From assembly GCA_015234425.1 (NCBI GenBank), contig JADGNE010000006.1, forward strand, positions 186,001 through 250,000: 64,000 bases of DNA, given 5' to 3'. Origin of the DNA: Devosia sp. (GTDB lineage Bacteria; Pseudomonadota; Alphaproteobacteria; Rhizobiales; Devosiaceae). This document shows, one piece after another, positions 9,195 to 18,122 of the stretch. The translations under genes were made by a program, and so were the position numbers. Each line of letters starts with the position of its first letter. Within the stretch, counting starts at the first letter, position 1. The notes below the pieces were generated by a model that saw only the letters and a list, made by a program, of their open reading frames with translations, was not told the DNA's origin and ran no database searches.

Positions 9195-10187
9195 TTACTT
9201 TCCTCCGAAACGGATGCGCGGATCGATCCAGGCCAGCAACAGGTCCGAGATCAGCGTGCCGATCACGGTGAGCACGCCCAGGAGCATGATGATGGCGCCG
9301 GCCAGATACATGTCCTGGCTGGTCAGCGAGCGCAGCAGAAGCGGCCCCGCCGTCGGGAGATTGAGCACAACAGAGACAATCACCGAGCTCGAGACCAGCG
9401 CCGGCAGCAGCCAGCCAATGGTCGAGACCAGCGGGTTCAGCGCCACGCGCACGGGATATTTGAGGATCACCTTCCATTCCGGCAGGCCCTTGGCCCGGGC
9501 GGTGGTGACATAGGGTTTTTTGAGCTCATCGAGCAGATTGGCGCGCAGGATACGGATCAGCTCCGCCGTGCCTGCGGTGGCCAGCACCAGCACCGGCGCC
9601 CAGGCCCGGGAGAGGAAATCCATCACCCGCGGGATCGACCAATGCGCGCTTTCATATTCGGGCGAGAACAGCCCGCCGATGGTCGTGCCGAACCAGACAA
9701 AGCTGAGATACATCAGCAGCAGGGCGAGGAGGAAATTTGGGATGGCGAGGCCAATGAAACCGCCCACCGTGGCGAGGTAATCGCCCAGCGAATATTTCTT
9801 CACCGCCACATAGATGCCGATGGGCAGGGCGATGAACCACATCACCAGCACGGCCAGCCCCTCGACGAGGATGGAATTGCCCAGCCGCCCCCAGATCAGG
9901 GTCGTCACCGGCGCCTTCCACTCAAAGCTCTGGCCAAAATCTCCGCGCGTCAGAATGCCGGAGATCCATTTCCAATATTGGACGAGATAAGGCTCGCCAA
10001 AACCATATTGCCGGCGCAGCGCCTCGATGGTCGCCGGATCCACCCGGTCGCCATTGGCCGAGAGCGTGGCCACATAAGTGGTCAGATAGTCGCCCGGCGG
10101 CAGCTGGATGATGGCAAAGGCAACGAAACTGACCGCCCACAAGGTGAGCACCATGGCCAGCAGTCGATTGGCAATGAAGCGGAGCAT
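9195..10187 (-). CDS. ABC importer permease (DppB/OppB type)
   Basis: 330 residues, starting MLRFIANRLLAMV, the classic DppB N-terminus, with the periplasmic PPGDYLTTY motif, RGDFGQSF and an EAA-like coupling loop (TARAKGLPEWKVILKYPVRVALNP). It ends in a basic tail after LLLAWIDPRIRFGGK. It forms the membrane pore with the adjacent DppC-type protein. The gap to the upstream binding-protein gene (236 bp) holds the second family-A repeat. Confidence 0.92.
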   Translation of the reverse strand: MLRFIANRLLAMVLTLWAVSFVAFAIIQLPPGDYLTTYVATLSANGDRVDPATIEALRRQYGFGEPYLVQYWKWISGILTRGDFGQSFEWKAPVTTLIWGRLGNSILVEGLAVLVMWFIALPIGIYVAVKKYSLGDYLATVGGFIGLAIPNFLLALLLMYLSFVWFGTTIGGLFSPEYESAHWSIPRVMDFLSRAWAPVLVLATAGTAELIRILRANLLDELKKPYVTTARAKGLPEWKVILKYPVRVALNPLVSTIGWLLPALVSSSVIVSVVLNLPTAGPLLLRSLTSQDMYLAGAIIMLLGVLTVIGTLISDLLLAWIDPRIRFGGK

Positions 10188-10235
10188 TGGGCTCTCCTTG
10201 AAGAAGCAGAAAAGGTTGGGAGCATGGAGGCGTCA

Positions 10236-10350
10236 GCCCCCACCCAACCTCCCCCTGATCGGGGGAGGAGCACTTCAGCATTCCGGGCAAGTTCGGTGTC
10301 CACCCACCGGCCGGTCCCTCCCCATTTTCAGGGGGAGGCTAGGAGGGGGT
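10236..10350. repeat. Family A intergenic element, copy 2
   Basis: About 115 bp starting CCCCCACCCAACCTCCCCC and ending GGGGGAGGCTAGGAGGGGG. It has the same outer inverted repeats and inner C/G blocks as the copy at 313-425, with several differences. It lies between the binding-protein gene and the first permease of the operon. Confidence 0.75.
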
Positions 10351-10423
10351 AACTCACGAGCCGCCCTTCATAATCTCCAGCACCCCGCGGCCCATGGGAG
10401 GGGTCGCGGGAGCCGGGGAGGAC

Positions 10424-12351
10424 CTATTCCTGGGCGAAGTACCACTGGAATGGGTCGTAGGGAGCAGGCGTGGGGTAGAGATAGGCATGCAGCATCGGCT
10501 CGGCGATGTTGCGCATATTGTTCTTGGCGATGTAGTAGCCCTCGCCCGGCAGGCTGATGCCGATGACCGGGAAGTTCTCCTTGGCGAGCGCCAGGATCTG
10601 GGTCATCAGTTCGGAACGCTTGGCCGGATCACCCTCTTCGCGCAGCTGGCTGTAGAGCTTCATCTGCTCGGCGGCCCATTCTGCGGGCTCCTCGGCAATT
10701 TCCGGCGTCGAGCCATTGTACCAGGCCTGCCAGCGGAAAGCCCAGACGGACTCCCCACCCGAAGCCATGTAATAGCGCGGCTCCTGCACCACATCTAGGC
10801 CACCGTCGCCCTGCCACACCTGCGCGTCGAAATCGCCGAGCGGTCGCTTGTCGTAATAGAGCGTGCGGTCAATGTTGTTGAGCTCGATATCCAGCCCACC
10901 GGCCTCGAGCTGGAGCTGCATCAGCTCCATCATGTCCACCCATTCCGAACGGAACGAGGAGATGAGGTGATGGTGACCTTGAGTGGGGACCCATCGCCAA
11001 AGGTATAGACCCCGTCGCCACCCTTGCTCAGGCCCGCCCGTTCGAAGGCCGCGGCCGCCGCATCCGGATCGAACTCGGTATATTGCTTGGCCATTTCCTC
11101 GTCATAGAACGGGCTTTCCGGGCGCGGCGCCGCCTGGAAGGGCTCGCCCTGGCCGGTAAAGACCACGTCGATGATTTCCTCGCGGTCGAGCAGATGGCTG
11201 ACCCCGATGCGGAAATCCTTGTTGGCGAAGAGCTCGCGGCGCTTCTCGTCGACATGGTTGAGGTTGAACTGCAGGACCAGCGTGTTCATCGACGAGGGCA
11301 CATTGGCGCCCAGCCGGTAATCACCGCCCTCCTGTCCGTCAAAGAACAGAGGCTGGTTGGCGACGGTCGCGATATGGCGGTCCTGGAAGTCGATCTCGCC
11401 ATTGAGCGCCATCAGCGTGATTTCTTCGAGCGAGTCGGACACGCGCATGTCGAGCCGGTCAATATAGGGCAGCTGGTTTCCTTCGGTATCGACCTTCCAG
11501 TAATAGGGATTGCGCTTGAAGCTGGCGCGCGTGGCGTCACCGGTCAGCGGATCGTCGATCATCCAGGCATTCATCATCGGCAGGTCGGGATTGGCCCAGC
11601 GGATGGTCTCCGTCGCCCAGGAGCAACGGTCCGTCATGTGCAGTTCCCAGGTCTCGAAGCCTGCCGCCTTGGCATTGGCAGCCGCGTCCGGGTTGTATTT
11701 CGGGTAAAACTGGCTGCAGTAATCCTTGCTGAGCGACACCACGGTCAGGCCGTTGACGCTGGCCAGATCATCCATGATCAGCCCGTTCGGGTGCTCGAAG
11801 ACGAAGCTGAACGTCGTGTCGTCGATGACCTCTACCGTCACAGGATTGTTGGGGTTCTTCATGAAGGTGCCGCCGCCATAGCTTGGCTCGGCGAAGAGCT
11901 CGACCGCAAAGGCGATATCGGCGCTGGTGAACGGCGTGCCGTTATTCCACTTCAGCCCCTCGCGCAGCTTGAACGTATAGGTGCGGGCGTCTGCGCTGAC
12001 CTCCCAGCTTTCCGCCAGATTGGGGATGATTTCCTTCCATTCGCGGTCATAGCGAACGAGGCCGTCATAGGCCACGGTGCGGGCGATCCAGGCATTGTCG
12101 AGGCCACCGCGCAGGGCGCTGCGCCAGGTGCCGCCATAGGTGCCGACGCTGTCGACTGGCTCGATCACCAGCGGATTGGCCGGCAGGCGCTCCGCGACGG
12201 GCGGCAACGCGCCACTTGAAACAAGGGCGTCGAGTTCCGGAGCCTGCTGGTATTGAGCCAGGGCACTCCCGTTCAGCATAAGAGCGGCGGTGATTGCACC
12301 TATGGCAATACCTGCCGGACGCTTCCCCTGGAGGGGATGAGTCATGGTCAT
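10424..12351 (-). pseudogene. Family-5 ABC substrate-binding protein, interrupted by a single-base frameshift
   Basis: Two frames together make one full-length protein of about 640 residues, the usual size for the large family-5 (SBP_bac_5) binding proteins of sugar clusters. Frame one (12351 to about 10965) begins MTMTHPLQGKR with a Sec signal peptide ending ALA-Q, then DGLVRYDREWK and TYTFKLREGLKWNNGTPF. Frame two (about 10965 to 10424) continues SFRSEWVDMMEL and ends DPFQWYFAQE. The join lies near 10960-10968, where adding one base restores ...VTIT-x-ISSFRSEW. The start has GGAGGAAG 6 bases upstream. It may be a real mutation or a sequencing error; the intact downstream operon favours an error or a recent lesion. 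Confidence 0.8.
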
Positions 12352-12421
12352 GTCTTCCTCCCTTTGCGGCCGGCATTTCCGGCCCGGCGCTATTTGCACG
12401 CCGGAGAAAGCTAGGTCGGAA

Positions 12422-12486
12422 TTTGCGCAAACTCAAGCAATTTGCGTATTCCACGCAATTTCCGCAATATTGCGTAATTTGCAATT
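12422..12486. promoter_or_regulatory. Cluster of GCAA/TTGC palindromes, probable LacI operator region
   Basis: The 223 bp between the LacI gene and the binding-protein gene hold an AT-rich island with TTTGCGCAAA (12422-12431, perfect palindrome), TTTGCGT...ACGCAA (12441-12458, inverted arms), and CGCAATATTGCG (12463-12474, perfect 12-bp palindrome). TTTGCAA-type half-sites follow to about 12486. The same ACGCAA half-site flanks a palindrome just upstream of the adjacent lacI-type gene (13600-13614), so I infer that the regulator binds both. It lies 70-135 bp upstream of the binding-protein start. Confidence 0.6.
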
Positions 12487-12574
12487 GGGAATCAGCGTCC
12501 TGCGCTCTGCAAAATGCGCGAAAATGCCCTGCTTCCAGCCAAAGCGCGCAGAAAAATTTGAGAAATATTCTGCC

Positions 12575-13576
12575 TCAGGCAGGAAAAACTGTCTCACCGG
12601 CGACGAGAGACAGGCCGATTTGCAAATGTTGCACGGCCATTTCCCCGTCCATGCGCTGAGCCAGGAGGCGAATGGCGCCACGCCCAATCGCCTCACGATC
12701 AACCCGCACCGTGCTCAGCCGCGGATTGGCCATGCCGGCGATCGGCAGATCGTCAAAACCCATGATGGAGAAATTGGGCGGCAGAGAGCTATCGGGCCCA
12801 AGAAGCGTCTCGACCATCGACACGGCCACGCCATCATTCCAGCAGAACATCGCCGTCACGTCATAGACGCCACCGAGGAAATTCTCAAGCAGCGCCTTGG
12901 TCCCCACCTCATTGGAAAACACCACCACCCCCTCGGTGCCGACATGGTCGGCGATCGCCGCTTCAAAGCCGCGCTGGCGCTGGCGAATGGTCGGGCGGTG
13001 CCGGAATGTATAGTGCAGTATCCGGCGATGCCCAGCATCGATCAGATGCTGCGTGGCCATGTACGCGCCGTGAAAATTGGCTGGCGACACGGAGTTAAGC
13101 CGCATCAGCGGGTCAAAGCCGTTGGCGAGGACGACGGCAATATCCTCCTCGGCCGCCCAGTTGACCAGCTCGGCACTGGGGTCGATCCCGGCGAGGATGA
13201 CCCCTGACGCATCCGATTTGCGCACCTGCTTATGGACAAAATCGAGCGTCACCATTTCTTCGTTGATGAGACGCACATCAAGGGCGATGCCGGCCTCTGC
13301 GGCCTGCGCGCGCATCCCCTCGACGATCCCGTGGTAAAAACTGGCAAGGCTTCCGATGGCTCCACTCAGCGGCACCAGGGCCACGGCGCGCTTGTCGGGA
13401 TTGCCCGTCGCGGGCGTGTGTTTGCTCTTGTAGCCCAGCATGCGCGCAACGCGCTGGACGTCGCGCCGCACCGCCTCGCTGATGCCGATCTCATTGGCCA
13501 GTGCCCGGGAAACCGTCGACACCGACACCCCAAGCTTCTCGGCAATATCGGCCTGGTTTGCACGCTTGGTGGCCAT
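12575..13576 (-). CDS. LacI-family transcriptional regulator (local to the first ABC operon)
   Basis: 333 residues. The N-terminal helix-turn-helix is ANQADIAEKLGVSVSTVSRAL with the hinge-helix region at about 50-60 (GYKSKHT), followed by a periplasmic-binding-protein-like effector domain (about 65-333) with FCWNDGVAVSM, FSIMGFDDLP and the C-terminal VDREAIGRGA. Such proteins repress transport and catabolic operons until a sugar binds. It lies immediately upstream of, and on the same strand as, the binding-protein gene, with shared palindromes before both genes suggesting autoregulation. The ATG at 13576 gives the canonical N-terminus. Confidence 0.92.
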   Translation of the reverse strand: MATKRANQADIAEKLGVSVSTVSRALANEIGISEAVRRDVQRVARMLGYKSKHTPATGNPDKRAVALVPLSGAIGSLASFYHGIVEGMRAQAAEAGIALDVRLINEEMVTLDFVHKQVRKSDASGVILAGIDPSAELVNWAAEEDIAVVLANGFDPLMRLNSVSPANFHGAYMATQHLIDAGHRRILHYTFRHRPTIRQRQRGFEAAIADHVGTEGVVVFSNEVGTKALLENFLGGVYDVTAMFCWNDGVAVSMVETLLGPDSSLPPNFSIMGFDDLPIAGMANPRLSTVRVDREAIGRGAIRLLAQRMDGEMAVQHLQIGLSLVAGETVFPA

Positions 13577-13599
13577 TTCAGCGATCTCCTCACTCCCCT

Positions 13600-13614
13600 A
13601 CGCAATATTTGCGT
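13600..13614. promoter_or_regulatory. Operator-like palindrome upstream of the lacI-type gene
   Basis: ACGCAA-TAT-TTGCGT, 6-bp arms, 24 bp before the regulator start. The half-site is the one seen in the 12422-12486 cluster, which supports autoregulation by the LacI protein encoded at 12575-13576. Confidence 0.6.
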
Positions 13615-13680
13615 TTTTTGAGCAGATCAAGAGGAGATCGCGAATTATCGTTCCACGCCCCCCGAGCGCGCCGCCTGCCC

Positions 13681-13715
13681 CCCTCCCCCTTGTGGGGAGG
13701 GATCGGGGATGGGGG
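13681..13715. repeat. Short palindromic repeat (family B)
   Basis: CCCTCCCCCTTGTGGGGAGGG followed by ATCGGGGATGGGGG. Related copies lie at 19544-19579, 28972-29009 and 35997-36043. It sits in the gap between the lacI-type gene and the esterase gene. Confidence 0.65.
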
Positions 13716-13761
13716 CATATTGTCCGCTGATGGTTGAGCGCGGCTAAGGCCGTTCTGGCCC

Positions 13762-14733
13762 TCAGACCCCAAACTGCCGCGTCAGCCACTTCATCTGCTC
13801 GCGGTCCTGGAATGCCGCGCCGCCTTCGTGGTTGTTAAACTCATATTCCACGATGGTCTTGTCGGTGCCCGCAAAGGCCTTGTAGGCGCCATAGACGGTC
13901 GAGGGTGGGCAGATGTCGTCCATCAGCGCCACCGAGAACAACGTCGCAGCCTTGCTGTGGCGGGCAAAATTGACGCCGTCGAAATAGCGCAGGGTGTCGA
14001 ACACCTGGTCTTTCTTGTCCCGGTGCACGGCAAGGAAACGGACGATTTCCAGATAGGGATCGCGCCCGGCGACACGAACGGCGCGCGGGAAATCACAGAG
14101 ATAGGGCACGTCCGGCATCACTGCCTTGACGCGATTGTCGATCCCCGCCACGGCCAGCGCGATCCCACCACCCTGACTGACGCCACAAACCGCGATCCGC
14201 TCGGCATCGACAAAATCCTGGCCGAGCAGCATGTCGATGGCGCGCACCCCGTCGGTGAACAGGCGCCGGTAGTAATAGTCGTTCTTATCGAGAATGCCCT
14301 TGGTCATCATCCCCGGCACGGATGGTGTCGTGCCCTGCGGGTCCGAGGTCGCGCCCATATGCCCACTCGAGCCCTGCCCGCGCGTATCCATGCGGAAATA
14401 GGCAAAGCCCGAGGCGGCCCAATGCAGCGTCTCATGCGGAAAGCCGCGCCCGCCGCCATAACCGATGAACTGCACCACAAGTGGCAGTTTTTCGGTCCGC
14501 TCCTTGGGCAGCACCAGCCAACCCTTGACCGGCTGCCCGCCAAACCCCGGGAAGGTTACGTCAAAGGCTTCCACGAGTTTCAGTGTGGTATCCGCCGGCA
14601 CGATGCTGACGTCACCGCCCGCCGCGCGGGCCTCGGCAATGGTCTTGCCCCAAAAATCGGAGAAATCGGCAGGCACGGTCACCGCGCTCTCATAAGCGTC
14701 GATGGCGGGATGGGTCATGTCGGGAAAGGGCAC
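13762..14733 (-). CDS. Acetylxylan esterase / cephalosporin-C deacetylase family (AXE1) hydrolase
   Basis: About 323 residues of alpha/beta-hydrolase fold. The nucleophile elbow is GVSQGGG, the acid is in ALMDDICPP and the His is in NNHEGG; the oxyanion region FIGYGGGRG and DTRGQGSSG are typical of the AXE1 family, which removes acetyl groups from xylo-oligosaccharides and related sugars. I prefer the GTG at 14733 (VPFPDMTHPA) because family members begin MPFPDL; the longer ATG frame adds 17 residues. No signal peptide is visible, so it should act inside the cell on imported acetylated sugars. It lies 109 bp downstream of the DUF5054 gene and is probably cotranscribed with it. Confidence 0.87.
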   Translation of the reverse strand: MPFPDMTHPAIDAYESAVTVPADFSDFWGKTIAEARAAGGDVSIVPADTTLKLVEAFDVTFPGFGGQPVKGWLVLPKERTEKLPLVVQFIGYGGGRGFPHETLHWAASGFAYFRMDTRGQGSSGHMGATSDPQGTTPSVPGMMTKGILDKNDYYYRRLFTDGVRAIDMLLGQDFVDAERIAVCGVSQGGGIALAVAGIDNRVKAVMPDVPYLCDFPRAVRVAGRDPYLEIVRFLAVHRDKKDQVFDTLRYFDGVNFARHSKAATLFSVALMDDICPPSTVYGAYKAFAGTDKTIVEYEFNNHEGGAAFQDREQMKWLTRQFGV

Positions 14734-14842
14734 GGCGCGGATCCAATCTGGAGCTGGCAAACTTGCCAACAAATCTGCACCCACTCCGCCATTATATCCA
14801 GCACAGCCCGAACTTTGTCACAGCAATCGGCGGGGCTTTACC

Positions 14843-16759
14843 CTACCCCAGCCGCACCCGCACCCGGCTGACGAGATCGCCCTCCCACCACATGGGAAAA
14901 TTCGTCCCCCATTTGTTGTTGTAGAGATTGATCCGTGCCCCCGCTGAAAAGTCCGGCACCTCCGGTTGGAACGGGATGAAGGGGGCTCCCGCCGGCGCTA
15001 CCAGCGCGCTGTCGAGCAGTGTGAATTCCGTTCCACCGCAGCGCAGCGCCGAAACCGCCTGCAATTGCCCACCCCCGCGGCGCACTATGTCGTGTGCCTC
15101 GTGCCAGAGCCCCAGCTTCTCCAGCGCCCAAGAGCACGGTTCGGGCGTCAGGAGGAAGAACCCCGCCTCGGGCATGCGATTGGCAGGTTTCGCTCGCAGC
15201 ACCAAGATGATTTCGGCCTCGTCATCGCTGATCCCGCGCAGGATAATCTCGTGTCGATCCGGCGCCCCCAGCGCTATCCGCGCCTCCTCCGGCATGCGCC
15301 CCAGCACCCGCGCCCCGTCCTCTGAAACACCTTTTCCCTTGGGCACAAAGCGACCATTCCGCGCCGTCTTCGCCGTCCGCAATCCCGGTTTGTCATGGTC
15401 CAGAATAGCCCAGACCTCGCGGTGCATGAGATAGCTGTCGAGATGGCTCTGCAGCTCGGCCCAGTCATAGCTTTCGTGCCGATAGCCGAAGAGGCACCCA
15501 TTCTGCCCCGCCAGCCGCCGCCCGTTCGGCGCAATGAGCGCGGAAAGATCGCCCGTCGCCGCATCGATCTCGGCGACCCAACCATTGCTCTCCAGCCGGT
15601 CGCCAGCACCAATCACCGCCTCAGCCGGCACCGACGCCTCGTTCCGCGCCGCCTCAGCCAGCGCCCGATCCGCATCGGACAATTGATCAATCGCCGCATC
15701 GAGATAGGCGCGCTGCTCGGCCCAGCTTGCCTCGGTATAGTGGAAGCGATAGTCGTTTCTCCGCGCCGCCTCGAACTTTTCCCGGTCCCAGGCCGTCTCG
15801 TCCCGTAGAAAAGTCTTTATGTCGACGCCCCAGGTGTGCTCGGCGATTTGCGTCAGCCCGCGCCCAAAGGCCAGCCGTTCCGGCGTCAGTCCCTCGGCAT
15901 CGAATTCATCATAGAGCCGCCCCAGCGCTTTAAAATGTCGCAGCTTTTCCGGATCGGTGCCAACGCCATGGATCCAGCTGTCGCCGATTTCCTGTGTCAC
16001 CACCGGAAAATTTTCGCGCCGTGCCCACATCTCGGCCCCGAAGGCATCCAGCGTCGAAGCCATCACCCGAGCCTGCGGATGCTCCAAACGCAGATGCCGC
16101 AGCGCCTCCACCGTCTGCCCCACGCTTTGCGGGCCGATATTGTCATTGGTGTGCGCAAAGCTGAGGCCAATGTCCGGCCCGGCCGGAAAATCCGTCGCCC
16201 CATAGGAGGCCTGATACATGACCACGATTTCGTCGCCGCCCGGCGCTTGCCAACGGAAGATCGGCGGCACATCGGGCACGGGGCTCGCCGTGTTCACTCC
16301 GAGGTGCAGGAATTTCAGCCCCGCCCCGGCCATCAGCGGCACCATGCCCAGCGTATGGCCCGGCACGTCGGTCATCTTCGCGGCAATCGTCTGCCGCCCA
16401 AAACGCCGATCCAGCTCCTGCGCATAGGAAAGCCCCGCCCGGAACAGCGCCGGCGTCATCAGCTCGGTGTGGGTGGTGAACGGCAATCCGTGCCAGGCGA
16501 TCAGCCCACGCTCAATCGCCCTTTGCAGCCGCTTTACCTTCTCTCCATCCTGCGAGTTGAGATGGTCCCAGATCAGCCAGGCGCCCGTCGTCCAGATAAA
16601 TTCAGGCGCGTCCGGGTTCTCGGCATAAAAGTGCTCGCCCGTGGCGATCGCCTGCGGGATGAACTGCTCATGATATTGCCGCCGGACCTTGGCCGCGTGG
16701 TCGGTAAAACCGATATCAAGGTGGGTCTTGAAGACAAGGTGAATGAGCGTGTCGGTCAT
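14843..16759 (-). CDS. DUF5054 protein, GH38/alpha-mannosidase-like
   Basis: 638 residues matching the DUF5054 family, which has a GH38-like N-terminal catalytic barrel. The motif HLDIGFTDHA near residues 13-22 corresponds to the metal-binding HxDxGxT of alpha-mannosidases, and further motifs are MTDVPGHT, TLDAFGAEMW and GDSWIHGVGTDPEK. The C-terminal 250 residues are beta-rich. A retaining glycosidase acting on a mannose-like or other alpha-linked oligosaccharide in the cytosol is inferred; the family's substrate is not established to my knowledge. It follows the LacI gene by 11 bp and precedes the esterase, so the three form an operon. Confidence 0.85.
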   Translation of the reverse strand: MTDTLIHLVFKTHLDIGFTDHAAKVRRQYHEQFIPQAIATGEHFYAENPDAPEFIWTTGAWLIWDHLNSQDGEKVKRLQRAIERGLIAWHGLPFTTHTELMTPALFRAGLSYAQELDRRFGRQTIAAKMTDVPGHTLGMVPLMAGAGLKFLHLGVNTASPVPDVPPIFRWQAPGGDEIVVMYQASYGATDFPAGPDIGLSFAHTNDNIGPQSVGQTVEALRHLRLEHPQARVMASTLDAFGAEMWARRENFPVVTQEIGDSWIHGVGTDPEKLRHFKALGRLYDEFDAEGLTPERLAFGRGLTQIAEHTWGVDIKTFLRDETAWDREKFEAARRNDYRFHYTEASWAEQRAYLDAAIDQLSDADRALAEAARNEASVPAEAVIGAGDRLESNGWVAEIDAATGDLSALIAPNGRRLAGQNGCLFGYRHESYDWAELQSHLDSYLMHREVWAILDHDKPGLRTAKTARNGRFVPKGKGVSEDGARVLGRMPEEARIALGAPDRHEIILRGISDDEAEIILVLRAKPANRMPEAGFFLLTPEPCSWALEKLGLWHEAHDIVRRGGGQLQAVSALRCGGTEFTLLDSALVAPAGAPFIPFQPEVPDFSAGARINLYNNKWGTNFPMWWEGDLVSRVRVRLG

Positions 16760-16770
16760 GAAAAGCGCCG

Positions 16771-17796
16771 TCAGCCGACCGTGCCGCGCACGACGAGCCG
16801 TGTGTTGAGAGTTTCCTGAAAGCCCGGTGCATCGGGATTATTGAGCCGCCGCAAGATCAGCCTTACCAGCGCCCGCACCCGCTCCTCGAGATCGAATTTC
16901 ACGGTGGTGAGATTGTAGCTTTTCCAGTGCGACTGGGCGATGTCGTCAAAGCCAACCACCTTCACATCCTCCGGCACCCGTAGCTTCAGCTCGTGCCGCA
17001 AGGCATCCATCGCCCCGAATGCTCCGACGTCATTGGCGGCGAAAATCGCATCCGCCCCCGCGCCCACCCGAAAGAGATCGATGGTCACCTGATAGGCCGC
17101 GTCATAAGAAAAATCGCCGCGCACTACAGTCGGCGGCTCCAACCCACGCGCCGCCATGACCTGTCGCAAAACCTGCTCGCGCGAGGTATTGGCCCGCGCC
17201 TTTTCCTCGCCGGACACATAGGCGACCCGCCGCACACCATACCCCTGCAGCAATGCCACCGCCTGCTCGATCCCGTCGCGCTGCAGCACATTGAGTCGAT
17301 CATGCAGCGGCTCGCCCTTGGGCTCCGCCTCCCCGTCCATTGGGTAATGCACATAGATCGGCACTGCGCGGTCGAGAAACCGCGCCAGCGTCCGTGGTTT
17401 TACGTTCTCGACGAAGGCAATCACCGAGTCCGGATTGAAGCCGCGCATATAGGCGAGCAACTGCTCGTCCATCGAATAATCGGTGCGCGTCTTGAACAGT
17501 AGCGTGGCAAAGCCTTCCGCCTGCAGCGCCGTGGTCAGCGCATCAATCTCCTGGCTCTCCCAATAGCTGCACACATCGGGCACGATGACGCCCACGAGAT
17601 GCGAGCGCCCGCTCACAAGCGCCCGCGCTGCGCGGTCCGGCGTATAGTTCAGCTCCTGCGCAATTTTGAGGATCAGTTCGCGTTTTTCGGCCTTGAGCGA
17701 GGCGTGCGGGTTGAAGGCGCGCGACACCGCAACGCGGGACACATTGGCCCGTTCGGCCACCATTTCCGCTGTCGCCCGCCCGCGCACTTCCCCCAT
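16771..17796 (-). CDS. LacI-family transcriptional regulator (local to second sugar system)
   Basis: 341 residues. The helix-turn-helix is ATAEMVAERANVSRVAVSRAFNP, the hinge helix lies around LNYTPDRAARALVSGRS, and the effector domain contains GVIVPDV, FAANDVGAFGAMDAL and VVGFDDIAQS. The ATG at 17796 gives the normal N-terminus; the longer frame adds 34 residues without family match and would run through the operator. The gene is divergent from the sugar ABC operon at 18123. A 16-bp sequence, TGAAAACGTGTTCATT, is repeated exactly before each gene, so this protein probably represses both. Confidence 0.92.
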   Translation of the reverse strand: MGEVRGRATAEMVAERANVSRVAVSRAFNPHASLKAEKRELILKIAQELNYTPDRAARALVSGRSHLVGVIVPDVCSYWESQEIDALTTALQAEGFATLLFKTRTDYSMDEQLLAYMRGFNPDSVIAFVENVKPRTLARFLDRAVPIYVHYPMDGEAEPKGEPLHDRLNVLQRDGIEQAVALLQGYGVRRVAYVSGEEKARANTSREQVLRQVMAARGLEPPTVVRGDFSYDAAYQVTIDLFRVGAGADAIFAANDVGAFGAMDALRHELKLRVPEDVKVVGFDDIAQSHWKSYNLTTVKFDLEERVRALVRLILRRLNNPDAPGFQETLNTRLVVRGTVG

Positions 17797-17837
17797 CGCT
17801 TCGCCCAAGCCAGGCCTCCCCAAAACAGCGGCAATAT

Positions 17838-17853
17838 TGAAAACGTGTTCATT
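17838..17853. promoter_or_regulatory. LacI-type operator, copy before the regulator gene
   Basis: TGAAAACGTGTTCATT, identical to 18013-18028. The core TGAAAACGTGTTCA is an imperfect palindrome centred on ACGT, the usual form of a LacI-family operator. It lies 41 bp upstream of the regulator start. Confidence 0.75.
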
Positions 17854-18001
17854 TCTCTGACGTTTCGCCCCCACTCTGTCAAGCACGCGCGCCAACACCT
17901 CCGCCCTCGAATTTCACCGCGATGTCACCACCACGTCGCAAAACCCTGCCATTCAACCGCCGCACGCAATCCCTGCCGTCACCCCAGGCGAATTCTCCGC
18001 A

Positions 18002-18030
18002 TTGACGCTTAGTGAAAACGTGTTCATTCT
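18002..18030 (+). promoter_or_regulatory. Promoter with embedded LacI-type operator for the sugar ABC operon
   Basis: TTGACG (18002-18007), a 17-base spacer, then CATTCT (18025-18030) as a weak -10. The operator TGAAAACGTGTTCATT (18013-18028) covers the spacer and -10, where a bound repressor would block RNA polymerase. The rest of the divergent region 17797-18122 holds nothing else I can identify, apart from the Shine-Dalgarno GGGAGGA just before the ATG at 18123. Confidence 0.6.
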
Positions 18031-18122
18031 ACTTTGGCCTGCGCCCGGAAGATTTATTCCACCGACGGGCCAATAGCCGGCTACCGGAGAATTCGGAGCC
18101 ACCATTTGGGAGGATTTTTGCG

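Noticed and set aside
12575-13576. LacI gene as regulator of the esterase/DUF5054 genes downstream in the numbering
   Set aside because: Those genes have their own LacI regulator at 16771-17796 with an exact repeated operator; the first LacI gene sits beside the family-5 importer and shares palindromes with it.
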